A stretch of DNA of 34,291 bases, taken from IMG/VR virus record IMGVR_UViG_3300049827_000201, positions 1 through 34,291 of that record. One strand, 5' to 3'. The notes beneath the pieces are model-generated. The model did no database searches, was not told the DNA's origin, and was given only the letters and a program-made list of their open reading frames with translations. The DNA is from a virus. Position 1 is the stretch's first letter, and every line of letters begins with the position of its first letter. Below, in pieces: positions 9,266 to 17,141 of this stretch. The translations under genes were made by a program, and so were the position numbers.

Positions 9266-9569
9266 AACTACAAGCTGTTTGAAATGTCATTTTGCCTTCA
9301 TTGTCAATATTTATCGTAAAACTAGCCGCTTTTGCGCCGTCCTGTTTTACTTGACTTTGCCAACGGTTTAATTCACGATTCAGAACATCGTATCCAGCGT
9401 TCATCGTTTCCTGACCAATGCCAACACCAGCCAAGGGAAACTCTAAATTGGTGTTTTTGGTGTAGAGGAATAAGCCGCCGTTTTGCTCGGAAATCTTATC
9501 AGTTATAACAAAGTCCCCATTTTCAACCGCCATTTCCATTGTTGCAATATCGTATTTTAGGTCGTTCAT
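9258..9569 (-). CDS. baseplate gp25-like (lysozyme-related wedge) protein
   Basis: The 103-residue protein has the general profile of the gp25/GPW family: an N-terminal strand (DLKYDIATMEMAVENGDFVI), then QNGGLFLYTKNTNLEFPLAGVGIGQETM, and a C-terminal beta hairpin (FTINIDNEGKMTFQT). gp25-like proteins connect wedge and sheath in contractile machines. Position between the spike-associated gene and the gpX/gpJ-like genes agrees. Residue-level identity to gp25 cannot be shown by eye, so confidence is moderate. It ends one base before the next upstream small gene begins, with overlapping neighbours on both sides. Confidence 0.5.
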   Translation of the reverse strand: MNDLKYDIATMEMAVENGDFVITDKISEQNGGLFLYTKNTNLEFPLAGVGIGQETMNAGYDVLNRELNRWQSQVKQDGAKAASFTINIDNEGKMTFQTACSYE

Positions 9570-9787
9570 TAGCTTACTGTATTAGTGATAGTTCCTGTTA
9601 CTGGTCCACTAGGTGATGTCAAAACAGGTACACTTGTAACTGTCATTTGTTTTACATACGCATCTATTGCATCGCTTATCTTTGTAGCCAAGTCATCCAA
9701 CGCCCCATCTGGATTGTCGGTTTTATTTTGTTGAGCTACAAAAGCCGCTTTTATTTGTGTTTTTAACGTTGCTTTATTTAGTGGCAT
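9569..9787 (-). CDS. small hypothetical baseplate-region protein
   Basis: The 72-residue protein has an alpha-helical N-terminal half (KATLKTQIKAAFVAQQN, then DLATKISDAIDAYVKQM) and a Pro/Thr/Ser-rich C terminus, VTSPSGPVTGTITNTVS. Small proteins of this form, a helix pair ending in a helix of type DAYVKxxxVT, occur in Bacteroidota contractile phages next to spike and hub genes. A similar C-terminal unit is present in the spike-like protein just upstream (DAILAMTVTTGTGPSGTPI), suggesting that the two share a local fold or history. Its function is unknown. Confidence 0.5.
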   Translation of the reverse strand: MPLNKATLKTQIKAAFVAQQNKTDNPDGALDDLATKISDAIDAYVKQMTVTSVPVLTSPSGPVTGTITNTVS

Positions 9788-9793
9788 AGCAAT

Positions 9794-10315
9794 TTAAGTT
9801 AAATAATTATCTAAGTCGGTTTTAACTTTGTTGAAATCAGCAAAATTTATAGGCGTTCCACTTGGTCCCGTTCCAGTTGTTACCGTCATCGCTAATATAG
9901 CATCTATTAACGCCGATAACGATTTTTTTAATCCAAAGTTACCATTTTCGATCTTAAACCCATCTGTTGAGGTGTTAAATACAGCCGTTCCAACCTTCAT
10001 TAATATCTTATCGCATTCGTGAACCTCCAAAATATAGGGGCGTGCATTGTTAGCATCTCGAAATATAACAACGCAATTAGTATCTACCTTTGGGATCTCA
10101 ATAAACGACGCTTGGCTCGACAACAACACACGTAATGGAATGCCGCCATAAAGGGTTTTGCCTATCATCACATCGGCGGTGTATTTTGTTTCGTCAATCG
10201 CTTTAACAACACCATCGGCATTATTATAACGAACTGCACTTTTTATTAATCGCATTAAAGCCTCCTTTAAAAGCTGCGACGAACCTGATTTATTAGTTTT
10301 AACTGGATTTTGCAT
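9794..10315 (-). CDS. baseplate spike (gpV-like OB-fold) protein
   Basis: The 173-residue protein shows a probable OB-fold in its first 110 residues: VRYNNADGVVKAIDETKYTA, then TLYGGIPLRVLLS, FIEIPKVDTNCVVIFRD and ARPYILEVHECDKILM. Alternating strands with an IP.V...V...F.....RPYIL pattern fit the spike or hub-cap OB domain of gpV/VgrG-type proteins. The C-terminal part (FGLKKSLSALIDAILAM, FADFNKVKTDLDNYL) is helical and replaces the usual beta-helix needle. It overlaps the hub gene by 17 bases and lies where spike genes are expected. The spike call is an inference from fold pattern and synteny. Confidence 0.5.
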   Translation of the reverse strand: MQNPVKTNKSGSSQLLKEALMRLIKSAVRYNNADGVVKAIDETKYTADVMIGKTLYGGIPLRVLLSSQASFIEIPKVDTNCVVIFRDANNARPYILEVHECDKILMKVGTAVFNTSTDGFKIENGNFGLKKSLSALIDAILAMTVTTGTGPSGTPINFADFNKVKTDLDNYLT

Positions 10316-11366
10316 CTTTCAAAGTTTTTAAATAAGAAACTGTTAATTCACGATGAAAACCATCTTTGTCGAGCGTTGTATTTACACTCCGAACAGTATA
10401 TTTAGCCGAACGCTCTTTATATCTAATATCTTCAAACTCGATAATATCGAATAAGTCAATCGCAGGGTATAGCAATGTAGTAATTTTGCCTTTGTAATGC
10501 CCCATCTTTAAATTATCCGAGAAATATTTTCCGTATTTATTCATCAATGCCGTATCTGCTTTGCCGTCTTTTGTTACCAAAAAATTGAACATCGGTATTT
10601 CGTGGCTCTCGCCTTTAGGGTCGCTTCCAAAAGCTGGTTCTACTTCGAAAATATCTTTTGTGCCATCGGCTTTTTTAAAAGTTACTTTTACATTAATGTT
10701 GTCGAAAGCTCCATCGGGCTTCTGCAATTTCGCATCAATAACATTAGTGTCCGTTCGTAGCTTAATAGTTTTCGCCTCGCTAGTTGCTACACCAATAAAC
10801 AATTGAGTGTTGTACATTGTCATTAATAAAAATGGTAGTTGCTTTTTTAGTTCCTCTAAACAAGCCAAGCGGCTCATTCTCGAAAAATTAAAATTCACTA
10901 AATCGGGTATCTCTATATATGGCGGCTTTAGTGTTATGCCTGTGCCTTCGATAATCTTTTCGACTATTTCCTTGAAGTTGTATGCTCTATCGCTAAATGA
11001 TAGGTTTACTTCGCCGTTGATCTGTAATATATACGCATAGTCTTTGCATCGCATCTTTAGCGGCGTTCCTTCAACAAAATCATAAATATAGCCTGAAAAT
11101 ATCGTTTGTTTGCCGTAGTCGGGTGTCGTTTCGTATCCTTCGTACCATGCCGTTACTTCAATGGTATCGCCTTTTTTAAATAGGTTTGTTGTGTAGTCAA
11201 TTAAATACTGGTTTGTATCCTCGTTTTTTACCCTACATTTTAAAGGTAAAATTATTTCGCACGTTGAACCTATCTGGCTAATGTCGTTGTCAACACTAAC
11301 AGAATTAACGGTTTCCAAAACCATTGTGCCGTTCACCTCTATAAAAAATTTACATCCAAAATACAT
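10299..11366 (-). CDS. baseplate hub protein (gpD/gp27-like, late control D type)
   Basis: The 355-residue protein matches the hub layout. An N-terminal barrel contains GDTIEVTAWYEGYE and TIFSGYIYDFVEGTPLKMRCKD. A middle region contains FKEIVEKIIEGTGI and LEELKKQLPFLL, and a C-terminal barrel contains FDIIEFEDIRYKERSAKYTVRSV. The F.G.I..... ... G..... .. C.D signature followed by an LLKQTG-like helix is characteristic of gpD/gp27-type hubs. It caps the tail tube and receives the spike encoded just downstream. The start ATG at 11366 overlaps the stop of a 17-codon mini-cistron as TAATG, so it is probably coupled to the gene before it. Confidence 0.65.
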   Translation of the reverse strand: MYFGCKFFIEVNGTMVLETVNSVSVDNDISQIGSTCEIILPLKCRVKNEDTNQYLIDYTTNLFKKGDTIEVTAWYEGYETTPDYGKQTIFSGYIYDFVEGTPLKMRCKDYAYILQINGEVNLSFSDRAYNFKEIVEKIIEGTGITLKPPYIEIPDLVNFNFSRMSRLACLEELKKQLPFLLMTMYNTQLFIGVATSEAKTIKLRTDTNVIDAKLQKPDGAFDNINVKVTFKKADGTKDIFEVEPAFGSDPKGESHEIPMFNFLVTKDGKADTALMNKYGKYFSDNLKMGHYKGKITTLLYPAIDLFDIIEFEDIRYKERSAKYTVRSVNTTLDKDGFHRELTVSYLKTLKDAKSS

Positions 11367-11419
11367 TATCTACCCTTTATTGTTGAAATACATTGTTTCC
11401 CTTTTTTGCTGAAATACAT
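11366..11419 (-). CDS. 17-residue TAATG-coupled mini-cistron before the hub gene
   Basis: A 17-codon reading frame (MYFSKKGKQCISTIKGR) exactly fills the gap between the DUF6046-like gene and the hub gene. Its ATG overlaps the upstream stop as TAATG, and its own stop overlaps the hub ATG as a second TAATG. A third in-phase-independent start, MYFNNKG, lies inside. The three ATGTATTT units at 11419, 11392 and 11366 look like a duplicated hub start. The peptide may have no function and may act only as a relay for terminating and restarting ribosomes. Nothing about the peptide itself suggests a fold. Confidence 0.35.
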   Translation of the reverse strand: MYFSKKGKQCISTIKGR

Positions 11420-11967
11420 TATTTAACTATTAAGGTTGTACCCTGCTCTTTGGTCGAATAAATATCTTCAACACACTTTAATTTAATTGGAATGTCAATA
11501 CTACCTCTTACCGTTGTTATTTGTATGTCGGTAATTATAAGGTTGAATATTCCTATTTTATTTAGCGCATTATTTTCAACTGGTAATACGGTGTCGAGTT
11601 TCCAAATCTTATCGAATAGTGTTTGCAATCCTATTGCCTGTGTAGTGCCATTATCGTTCTTAGTGTCATCTAAAGCCACAATCCATTCCTTTTGCGATGG
11701 TCTGTTAAAATCAATATTTTTAAAATATCGGCGATCATTGTTTTGCGCCAAACCACGCAATACGAAATCAAAATCGACATCAAAAGGTTTTCGAGAAACA
11801 CGCTCGAATACCATTGCGCCGTCAAGTACTTGGCTTTGCGCTATTATCTTTGTCGAGTTCAGCGAAAACAATACATCCATCGGTAGGTATTCAGTACCCA
11901 GTTTCACCCTAGATAAATATTTTGAATCTAGGTTTTTGTTTTTAGCGTGTGTATATATATCAGCCAT
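11419..11967 (-). CDS. DUF6046-like tail protein
   Basis: The 182-residue protein follows the tape measure gene (spacing 2 bases) and precedes the hub. This is the slot of the tape-measure-end or hub-adaptor proteins in contractile phages. It has phrases such as YLPMDVLFSLNSTKIIAQ, VFERVSRKPFDVDFDFVLRG and IGIFNLIITDIQITTVRG, which match my recollection of the DUF6046 family of Bacteroidota phages. The beta-rich second half suggests a LysM-free baseplate adaptor. No catalytic motif is visible. The biochemical role is unknown. Confidence 0.5.
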   Translation of the reverse strand: MADIYTHAKNKNLDSKYLSRVKLGTEYLPMDVLFSLNSTKIIAQSQVLDGAMVFERVSRKPFDVDFDFVLRGLAQNNDRRYFKNIDFNRPSQKEWIVALDDTKNDNGTTQAIGLQTLFDKIWKLDTVLPVENNALNKIGIFNLIITDIQITTVRGSIDIPIKLKCVEDIYSTKEQGTTLIVK

Positions 11968-11969
11968 AG

Positions 11970-13688
11970 TTATACGCTTGTTTGTTCAACACTCATTTGC
12001 ATCAACGCGGAAGTAAGATGATCGATTACCTTTTCGGCATCGCTGTGCAAGTCTTCGCCGTCAATGCTTCCTGCCGTTATCTGCATTAAAGGTTGGTTAA
12101 AGTTCATTGTTATTGTTTTCGATGACCCTAGTCCGCCAGTTGTTGCCATGCCTCCAGCTGGAGCGGCTGCATCTCCAAAAGGATTGTCGCCTATTGGTGG
12201 CTTTGTTGGCGTTCCTTTATTATAACCTAACTTTTTATTTTCTTCTTCTAGCCTTTTTAATTCTGCTTCCGCCGTTGCTTGTATTCCTTTTTCCTGTTGC
12301 TGTTTTATTTTTGCTGCAACTTCAGGCTTCACCGATTCCCCTGCCTTTTGATTATATATTACTTTTTCTAGCAACCCTTGTTCAGCAACTGCCTCTTTAT
12401 CTCTTAAATCGGCATAATATTCGAACATTTTCACATAATCAGTGCCAAAATCGCCATAACCTAAATATGCCCCTAATATTCCAACACCAGCACCGCCGAG
12501 TTCATTCTCTAAACCAGCCTTTTCAGCTGTGGTTAAAGTTCCAGTTTTTGCTTTTTCAGCTAAAACGCGGTATCGCGTAGCTTGACTTTGTTTTTTGCCT
12601 ATTTTTTCAGAGGCTTCTTTAATCATTTCATTTTGCGACGCGATGCGTATTTTTTGAATTAGCGTGTCATTGGCTTGCCCTTGAGCTATTGCTATATCGG
12701 TAACAGTTGATTTTTCGGTTAATAAATTACCGTAATATTCGCCAAAATTTGTATTTAATTCATCTATTAATATTTTTTTCTGTTCTAAAGGCAGATTCCC
12801 TTTTTTTAAGACTTCAAACATGGCATTCATTTCCGCTTTTTGTTCTGTCATTACCTCGCTGTTTTTTGGAGTAACCCATGATGAAAAAGCCTTGCCAATA
12901 TCAGTACCTATCGATAAAATACCTTTTAATTCTCCAGACCATGCCTGAAACATACCAAACATACCCGTTTGCCATGTACCTATCATAGTACTTTCCATGC
13001 CGCCTACGGTTTTTGCCATACGTTCACTCATACCATAAAATCGCCCCCCCGCGCTGGTAGCGTCTTCCATAGCCTGTTGAACCATCTTAAAAGATATTTG
13101 CCCTTTGGACATTTTTTCCCTTAAACTTTCGTACGAAACGCCAGTTTTTTGAGCTATTTCTTGCAATGGGTTAAATCCTGCGTTTATCATTTGTAATAAA
13201 TCGCCGCCAGTTAGCTTCCCTGCCGCTCCTACCTGACCAAATACAAGGCTTAACCGTGAAAACCTATCCGTATCGCCGCCCGAAATGTCTGATAACATGC
13301 TTAAATCTTTGCCTACTTTATCCGCCGAAACGCCAAAGTTTAACAAAGTTCGCCCTGCCTCATAAATAGAGCTGTCTGTCATTGGCGTTACGTCCGCCAA
13401 ATGCTTTAATTCGCCTTGTAACGCCTGTGCCTTTTCCTTCGAGCCTGTCATTACTTCGAACGAAAGCATAGTTTGCTCCATTTGCTTACCAAAGTCGTAA
13501 ACCTGTTTCGCCCCTGAACCTAGCAACGATAAACCTTGTTTAAGCATTTCGAACTTAAACAACCCACTAAAAACGCTGCCAGTCTTATCCGCCGATGCGC
13601 TCAACCCTGCCAATTTCTGATCAATAGCCTCAATGCCCTTTACCGCATTACCTTCAACTTGTATCCTAAATCCGTATATTTCAGCCAT
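11970..13688 (-). CDS. tail tape measure protein
   Basis: The 572-residue protein begins with a helical region. It then has the conserved tape-measure N-terminal domain: FGKQMEQTMLSFEVMTGSKEKA, LADVTPMTDSSIYEAGRTLL, SRLSLVFGQVGAAGKLTGGDL and QMINAGFNPLQEIAQKTG. A central amphipathic helical part and a Gly/Ala-rich hydrophobic end follow. It lies directly after the tail assembly chaperone with its frameshift, the canonical arrangement. Tape measure proteins set tail length and are released into the cell during infection. At 572 residues the tail would be short (rule of about 1.5 angstrom per residue). Some glycine- and alanine-rich stretches may cross the host membrane. Confidence 0.8.
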   Translation of the reverse strand: MAEIYGFRIQVEGNAVKGIEAIDQKLAGLSASADKTGSVFSGLFKFEMLKQGLSLLGSGAKQVYDFGKQMEQTMLSFEVMTGSKEKAQALQGELKHLADVTPMTDSSIYEAGRTLLNFGVSADKVGKDLSMLSDISGGDTDRFSRLSLVFGQVGAAGKLTGGDLLQMINAGFNPLQEIAQKTGVSYESLREKMSKGQISFKMVQQAMEDATSAGGRFYGMSERMAKTVGGMESTMIGTWQTGMFGMFQAWSGELKGILSIGTDIGKAFSSWVTPKNSEVMTEQKAEMNAMFEVLKKGNLPLEQKKILIDELNTNFGEYYGNLLTEKSTVTDIAIAQGQANDTLIQKIRIASQNEMIKEASEKIGKKQSQATRYRVLAEKAKTGTLTTAEKAGLENELGGAGVGILGAYLGYGDFGTDYVKMFEYYADLRDKEAVAEQGLLEKVIYNQKAGESVKPEVAAKIKQQQEKGIQATAEAELKRLEEENKKLGYNKGTPTKPPIGDNPFGDAAAPAGGMATTGGLGSSKTITMNFNQPLMQITAGSIDGEDLHSDAEKVIDHLTSALMQMSVEQTSV

Positions 13689-13698
13689 TGAGTAATTT

Positions 13699-13932
13699 TT
13701 ATCTGTTATTCATAAACGGAGCGTGCATCAACCGTAAAACCTCATCTAAAACAATCGATGCGTCTATATACTTGCGCGGTGTCAAGTCTTCGACTTCACG
13801 CTCCGTGTAATTTAAAAAAGCCCTGAATAGTGAGGTTTTATAAAATACAGGGTCTCTAATTATTAATTCGTCTCGGGCTTTTTCGCTGTCTTCACTTGCT
13901 GCCCGTAATTCATCAAATAGTCGAAAAAAAAA
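13699..13932 (-). CDS. -1 frameshift extension of the tail assembly chaperone (GT-like)
   Basis: An open frame follows the chaperone in the -1 frame and ends 10 bases before the tape measure start. Its residues (LFDELRAASEDSEKARDEL, VFYKTSLFRAFLNYTERE, ASIVLDEVLRLMHAPFM) form a compact helical domain with no start codon of its own at its beginning. The slip site is the nine-T run at 13924-13932 on the minus strand, read by the chaperone as CCT TTT TTT TTC; it contains the slippery heptamer T TTT TTC. A -1 shift there gives a chaperone of about 202 residues. This is the conserved gpG/gpGT arrangement of long-tailed phages. Confidence 0.7.
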   Translation of the reverse strand, partial: FFFRLFDELRAASEDSEKARDELIIRDPVFYKTSLFRAFLNYTEREVEDLTPRKYIDASIVLDEVLRLMHAPFMNNR

Positions 13933-14306
13933 GGTGTTGCCGCCTCTAAGAACGATTCTCCAAACGCCAAAACGGCGAATGTATCATTCATAAATTCGGT
14001 TTTATTTTGTAGTGTAAATTTGTTTCCTGTTTTGTCGCCGCTTTCATCAATAATTAATAACGTGTCAATAGCGTGTATCGTAAAATCGTATAAGATATTT
14101 GGATCGGCAATAATAGTAGTTTCTGAATCGCCAATCCGCTGTACACTTCTATACATGGGTTTCATCATAAAGAATAAACGAGCCTGTGAACGGTCGTTTT
14201 GGCTTAGGTCTTTGAACGTAGCAATCATCTCTACGTGTTCATATTCCACTTTCCCATCCACGGTTATGCCGCCCGTTGCCGAAAGGAATTTTAATTTCTG
14301 TTCCAT
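13863..14306 (-). CDS. tail assembly chaperone (gpG-like, zero frame product)
   Basis: The 147-residue product lies between the tail tube and the tape measure, as tail chaperones do. It starts MEQKLKFLSATGGITVDGKV and is helix-rich with YDFTIHAIDTLLIIDESG and FMNDTFAVLAFGESFLEA. The nine-T slippery run lies at codons 125-128. Most ribosomes would end here, giving the short form, and a fraction would shift to -1 to make the longer form. The two forms together coat the tape measure and promote tube polymerisation. The frame after the slip in this ORF is only about 20 codons, which agrees with it being the terminating product. Confidence 0.65.
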   Translation of the reverse strand: MEQKLKFLSATGGITVDGKVEYEHVEMIATFKDLSQNDRSQARLFFMMKPMYRSVQRIGDSETTIIADPNILYDFTIHAIDTLLIIDESGDKTGNKFTLQNKTEFMNDTFAVLAFGESFLEAATPFFFDYLMNYGQQVKTAKKPETN

Positions 14307-14328
14307 TTTTTTTGAGGTTTTAAAAAAT

Positions 14329-14353
14329 AGGCGGTAACAATATGCTACCGCCT
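14329..14353 (-). terminator. rho-independent terminator after the tail tube gene
   Basis: Inverted repeat AGGCGGTA (14329-14336) and TACCGCCT (14346-14353) with a 9-base loop. On the minus strand the stem is followed by six T. It lies between the tube stop and the chaperone start, so the abundant tube and sheath mRNA probably ends here in part, with read-through into the chaperone and tape measure genes. Confidence 0.65.
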
Positions 14354-14360
14354 GTAATCA

Positions 14361-14795
14361 TTAAACTGTGCCATTAACAGCCCGTGCATTCCATTTAAGA
14401 GATGCCTTGCTGTCTTTGTCTTTTGCTTTTATCGAGATGCTTTCTCCATTAACATTTACACCCGAAAAAACACGAGCAAATGGAGGTGTGCCAGTTATCG
14501 AAACTATCGACAAAGCGGCATTTTCTATTTGTGTGCTTTCAGCGAGTAATCCTAATGCGAGTAGTTGGTTTAACTCACCAACTTGTAATTCTAATGATCC
14601 AGAATACTTCGCCGCGTTACGTTTTTCTGCGATAGGCTCTTGTTGACCTATTGCGTATATACTTTCCGTTTCACGCTCTGCGCTCATATCAATGCCTACC
14701 GATGTAAGTACTATCTTACTAACACCGTTGTTTAGCGTTAGTAAAATCTTATAGTCGGCTGCTGTAAATACTTGGTTTTGTGCGTCTAGTGCCAT
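14361..14795 (-). CDS. tail tube protein
   Basis: The 144-residue protein directly follows the sheath gene, the usual order in contractile phages. Features: MALDAQNQVFTAADYKILLTLN, then SVGIDMSAERETESIYAIGQQEP, ELQVGELNQLLA and a beta-rich end ASLKWNARAVNGTV. These resemble the small beta-barrel inner tube protein family in size and in the pattern AERETESIYAIG. Many copies stack to make the inner tube around the tape measure. A terminator hairpin follows, consistent with high expression. The tube assignment comes from context and fold outline. Confidence 0.65.
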   Translation of the reverse strand: MALDAQNQVFTAADYKILLTLNNGVSKIVLTSVGIDMSAERETESIYAIGQQEPIAEKRNAAKYSGSLELQVGELNQLLALGLLAESTQIENAALSIVSITGTPPFARVFSGVNVNGESISIKAKDKDSKASLKWNARAVNGTV

Positions 14796-14808
14796 AATTT
14801 TCTATTTA

Positions 14809-16155
14809 TTAAAGTGTTGCAACAAATTGTATAGTTCCCGAAACGCTACCAAGTGCAGGAGCTGCGAGTATCTCCAGTTTAAACACTAACTTACGTGTTG
14901 CTGTGAAGTTTTCGCCTGTGATAGTCATCTTAGCATCGGTTATGTCGCCACTCAAAATAAGTGGTGCGATATAATCGCTTCTAAAACCGCTTTGTTTGTT
15001 CAAAAGGTAGCTATTATCCACAGCACCAGTCTTTGCATCCAAAGGCAAGGAAGTTCCAATCTCATTAACAAAAAAGTCAAGTGCATTACTTGCAAGTTTG
15101 TTAGCTATTCTGTTAAACTCGATGTATGCGAGTGCTAAGTTCGAAGCTTCGCATGTTGCGCCGTCATTCCAAAAGTAACCGCTCTTACCTAACCAAGTAC
15201 GAGCAAATAAAAATTGTTTTTGCCCTAAACTGGTTATGTCGGAGGGTGTTAATGCGCTAACAATAGTTGAGTTGGTTACTACATAGCCTCCATCAGATGT
15301 TGTGAATGAAGTTTGACCTAAAACGCAGGTAAACGATTGTCCTGAAGTGTAGGTAATAGAGTTGTTTACAATCGTTCCGCCGTAAACGGTATAAACTGTG
15401 CCTACTGTTAAGGCTGTACCCGCTTGTATTGCAATACCGTTGGTTAAGAACATGGTATTGGCATTTATAGCTCCGTCGGCTACTTTGCCTATCGAAGTGC
15501 CAACGGTAATACGTGCAAGTTTGCCAAGTGTAAGCCCTACCGATGCTATGCCGTTGCCTTTCGAACCTGTAATACACAGCGACACACGGTAATCGGTGCG
15601 AGTTGCCATAGTTCCAATGGTCGAAGGTGTTACCGTCGAACTCATATTTGAGCCGTCCAATAATGCCGAAACTTGATAACCCTCATCGAATAAGCTTGTT
15701 AAAGCTGTGTGTAATGGGGTAATAATGTCGGTTACGGTTGTTGGAAAGTCTGCTGAACTTTGCAAAGCCGTCGGCATAGTGTTACATATACCTATTATTT
15801 TTACTTTGTTCAAAGGATCGGCGGCGGCGGTTGCACGGATAAGAGCCTTAAACGTGGTACTTGCTACGAATGTGCTGTAAACAGTGTTCGAAGCCACGCC
15901 ATACACCCATAGTTTAGCACCGTCCCCAGCCTGTCCAAAAAACTCGGTAATATGCTGGTATAGTTCGGGATTGTTTGCAAAGGTTATGCCTAGAGTGGTT
16001 AAATTGTCGAGCTGCGAAAGTAGATATAACTTGTTAAGCTCAAACGTTGTACTCACGGCGGTTGCTTTACATACAATACCCATAACACCATCGTTTGCGG
16101 CTGGTATTCCTAGCGGTGTGTTGAGGACTTGAATGTTAATTGTATGTTCTGCCAT
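14809..16155 (-). CDS. tail sheath protein (DUF2586-like)
   Basis: The 448-residue protein is the contractile sheath. The N terminus MAEHTINIQVLNTPLGIPAANDG resembles the DUF2586 family of Mu-like and Bacteroidota phages, and ELYQHITEFFGQAGDGAKLWVYG follows. The C-terminal half has RTWLGKSGYFWNDGATCEAS, YIEFNRIANKLASNALDFF and, at the end, KLVFKLEILAAPALGSVSGTIQF, the strands that interlock with neighbouring subunits. The sheath, in many copies around the tube, contracts to drive the tube through the cell envelope. The tube gene follows 13 bases later. Confidence 0.75.
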   Translation of the reverse strand: MAEHTINIQVLNTPLGIPAANDGVMGIVCKATAVSTTFELNKLYLLSQLDNLTTLGITFANNPELYQHITEFFGQAGDGAKLWVYGVASNTVYSTFVASTTFKALIRATAAADPLNKVKIIGICNTMPTALQSSADFPTTVTDIITPLHTALTSLFDEGYQVSALLDGSNMSSTVTPSTIGTMATRTDYRVSLCITGSKGNGIASVGLTLGKLARITVGTSIGKVADGAINANTMFLTNGIAIQAGTALTVGTVYTVYGGTIVNNSITYTSGQSFTCVLGQTSFTTSDGGYVVTNSTIVSALTPSDITSLGQKQFLFARTWLGKSGYFWNDGATCEASNLALAYIEFNRIANKLASNALDFFVNEIGTSLPLDAKTGAVDNSYLLNKQSGFRSDYIAPLILSGDITDAKMTITGENFTATRKLVFKLEILAAPALGSVSGTIQFVATL

Positions 16156-16171
16156 TGTTTTTTGGTTTTAA

Positions 16172-16197
16172 AAAAGAGAGTTGTTACACTCTCTTTT
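16172..16197 (-). terminator. terminator hairpin overlapping the end of the gene upstream of the sheath
   Basis: Inverted repeat AAAAGAGAGT (16172-16181) and ACTCTCTTTT (16188-16197) with a 6-base loop. On the minus strand the stem runs into a T tract. It overlaps the stop of the 135-residue gene and lies just before the sheath start, suggesting partial termination between the head and tail parts of the late transcript. The A/T-rich stem could also act in the other direction. Confidence 0.5.
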
Positions 16198-16591
16198 TAT
16201 TGTTAAAATTATTTTGTTTTGGTTCGCTTTCAGCTTTTTTTGCTACTGGGATACTTACAAAGTCATCGTATGTAGTTACTTTCCCATCCTCAACTGTTTC
16301 GCGGGCTTTCGATGATAATAACATTTTTTCAAGTTTGTCGAGCGTATCAGGTATCTGATCCACGTTGGTAAACTTGAAAGTGTATGTTGCCACTTCATTG
16401 CCACTTGCTGCGTATGTCTTAGCTAGGTAACTTTTTTGATGTTTCGGCTCTATCGGTTCGCCTTTAGCGTCGAAGGTTTTATCTATGTAGATATTTCCAT
16501 CGCCGTGTAATATGGCGTGTCCAAACTTTGTAATTATGCCGGGCAAATAATCTGTTAAATGAACTTCTTTGATTTTTGGGAACGTATTCAT
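16184..16591 (-). CDS. hypothetical head-tail region protein
   Basis: The 135-residue protein has no motif I recognise. It begins MNTFPKIKEVHLTDYLPGII, with phrases GHAILHGDGNIYIDKTF and ATYTFKFTNVDQIPDTLDKLEKM, and ends in a basic, Asn-rich tail NNFNNKKRV. It sits between the secreted-type protein downstream of the capsid gene and the sheath. A terminator hairpin overlaps its stop. A neck, joining or assembly role is possible, but nothing in its sequence shows this. Confidence 0.5.
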   Translation of the reverse strand: MNTFPKIKEVHLTDYLPGIITKFGHAILHGDGNIYIDKTFDAKGEPIEPKHQKSYLAKTYAASGNEVATYTFKFTNVDQIPDTLDKLEKMLLSSKARETVEDGKVTTYDDFVSIPVAKKAESEPKQNNFNNKKRV

Positions 16592-16611
16592 AATGAGGTT
16601 TTATTTAATTG

Positions 16612-17115
16612 TTAAAGATTGAATTTAATTTTGTGTGCTAATTTACCTTTTACCGATGCTGTTGAGCTAGTTATATATCTTATTTTTAGATACTTACCTT
16701 CTAATATGGCGGTATCCGTTGCAAAAGATATAAAGTTAGAGCCAGTTGCGGTAATGGTTAAGGTCTTAGCGTATGCAGCTTGATTCTTTCCTTTTACGAT
16801 TTGATTGTAATTTGTACCGTCGTTTGACTGCCAAAAAGTTACTGCTACCGTTGCCGTTCCTGATCCTATCTTAGTCCAGTCAAGTTGAATGAATGGCTTA
16901 ATAACTTTCGAATGATTAACGATAATAGGATATTGCAAAGTATCACTAACCACGATTGTATCACCTGTCGCGCCGCCAAACTGTGCAAAACTTTGGTCTT
17001 TGTCATTGCCGAAAACTACTGCACTATTGTTTGGGCGTGTGCGATCTTTTACACCCATAAAAAACAGTCCGAAAACTGCAATTGCTAAAACTGAAAATAT
17101 TAATGTTTTTTTCAT
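16612..17115 (-). CDS. signal-anchored or secreted protein after the capsid gene
   Basis: The 167-residue protein starts MKKTLIFSVLAIAVFGLFFM, a basic end and hydrophobic core of a signal peptide or N-terminal anchor. It is followed by a Gly/Thr-rich beta domain (TATVAVTFWQSNDGTNYNQI, TATGSNFISFATDTA) and a final KLAHKIKFNL. The last part looks like a beta-sandwich of a head-decoration kind, but a signal peptide is unusual for a virion protein. It could alternatively act at the cell surface, for example in exclusion. It lies just downstream of the capsid gene, after a weak terminator hairpin. Function unknown. Confidence 0.5.
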   Translation of the reverse strand: MKKTLIFSVLAIAVFGLFFMGVKDRTRPNNSAVVFGNDKDQSFAQFGGATGDTIVVSDTLQYPIIVNHSKVIKPFIQLDWTKIGSGTATVAVTFWQSNDGTNYNQIVKGKNQAAYAKTLTITATGSNFISFATDTAILEGKYLKIRYITSSTASVKGKLAHKIKFNL

Positions 17116-17141
17116 TTTTTTGAATTTTTAAAAGGTTAAAA

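Noticed and set aside
11492-12016. 174-codon plus-strand frame
   Set aside because: Antisense to the DUF6046-like gene and tape measure end; no promoter and biased residues.
12107-12580. 157-codon plus-strand frame
   Set aside because: Leu-rich antisense shadow of the tape measure gene; no supporting start, promoter or neighbours.
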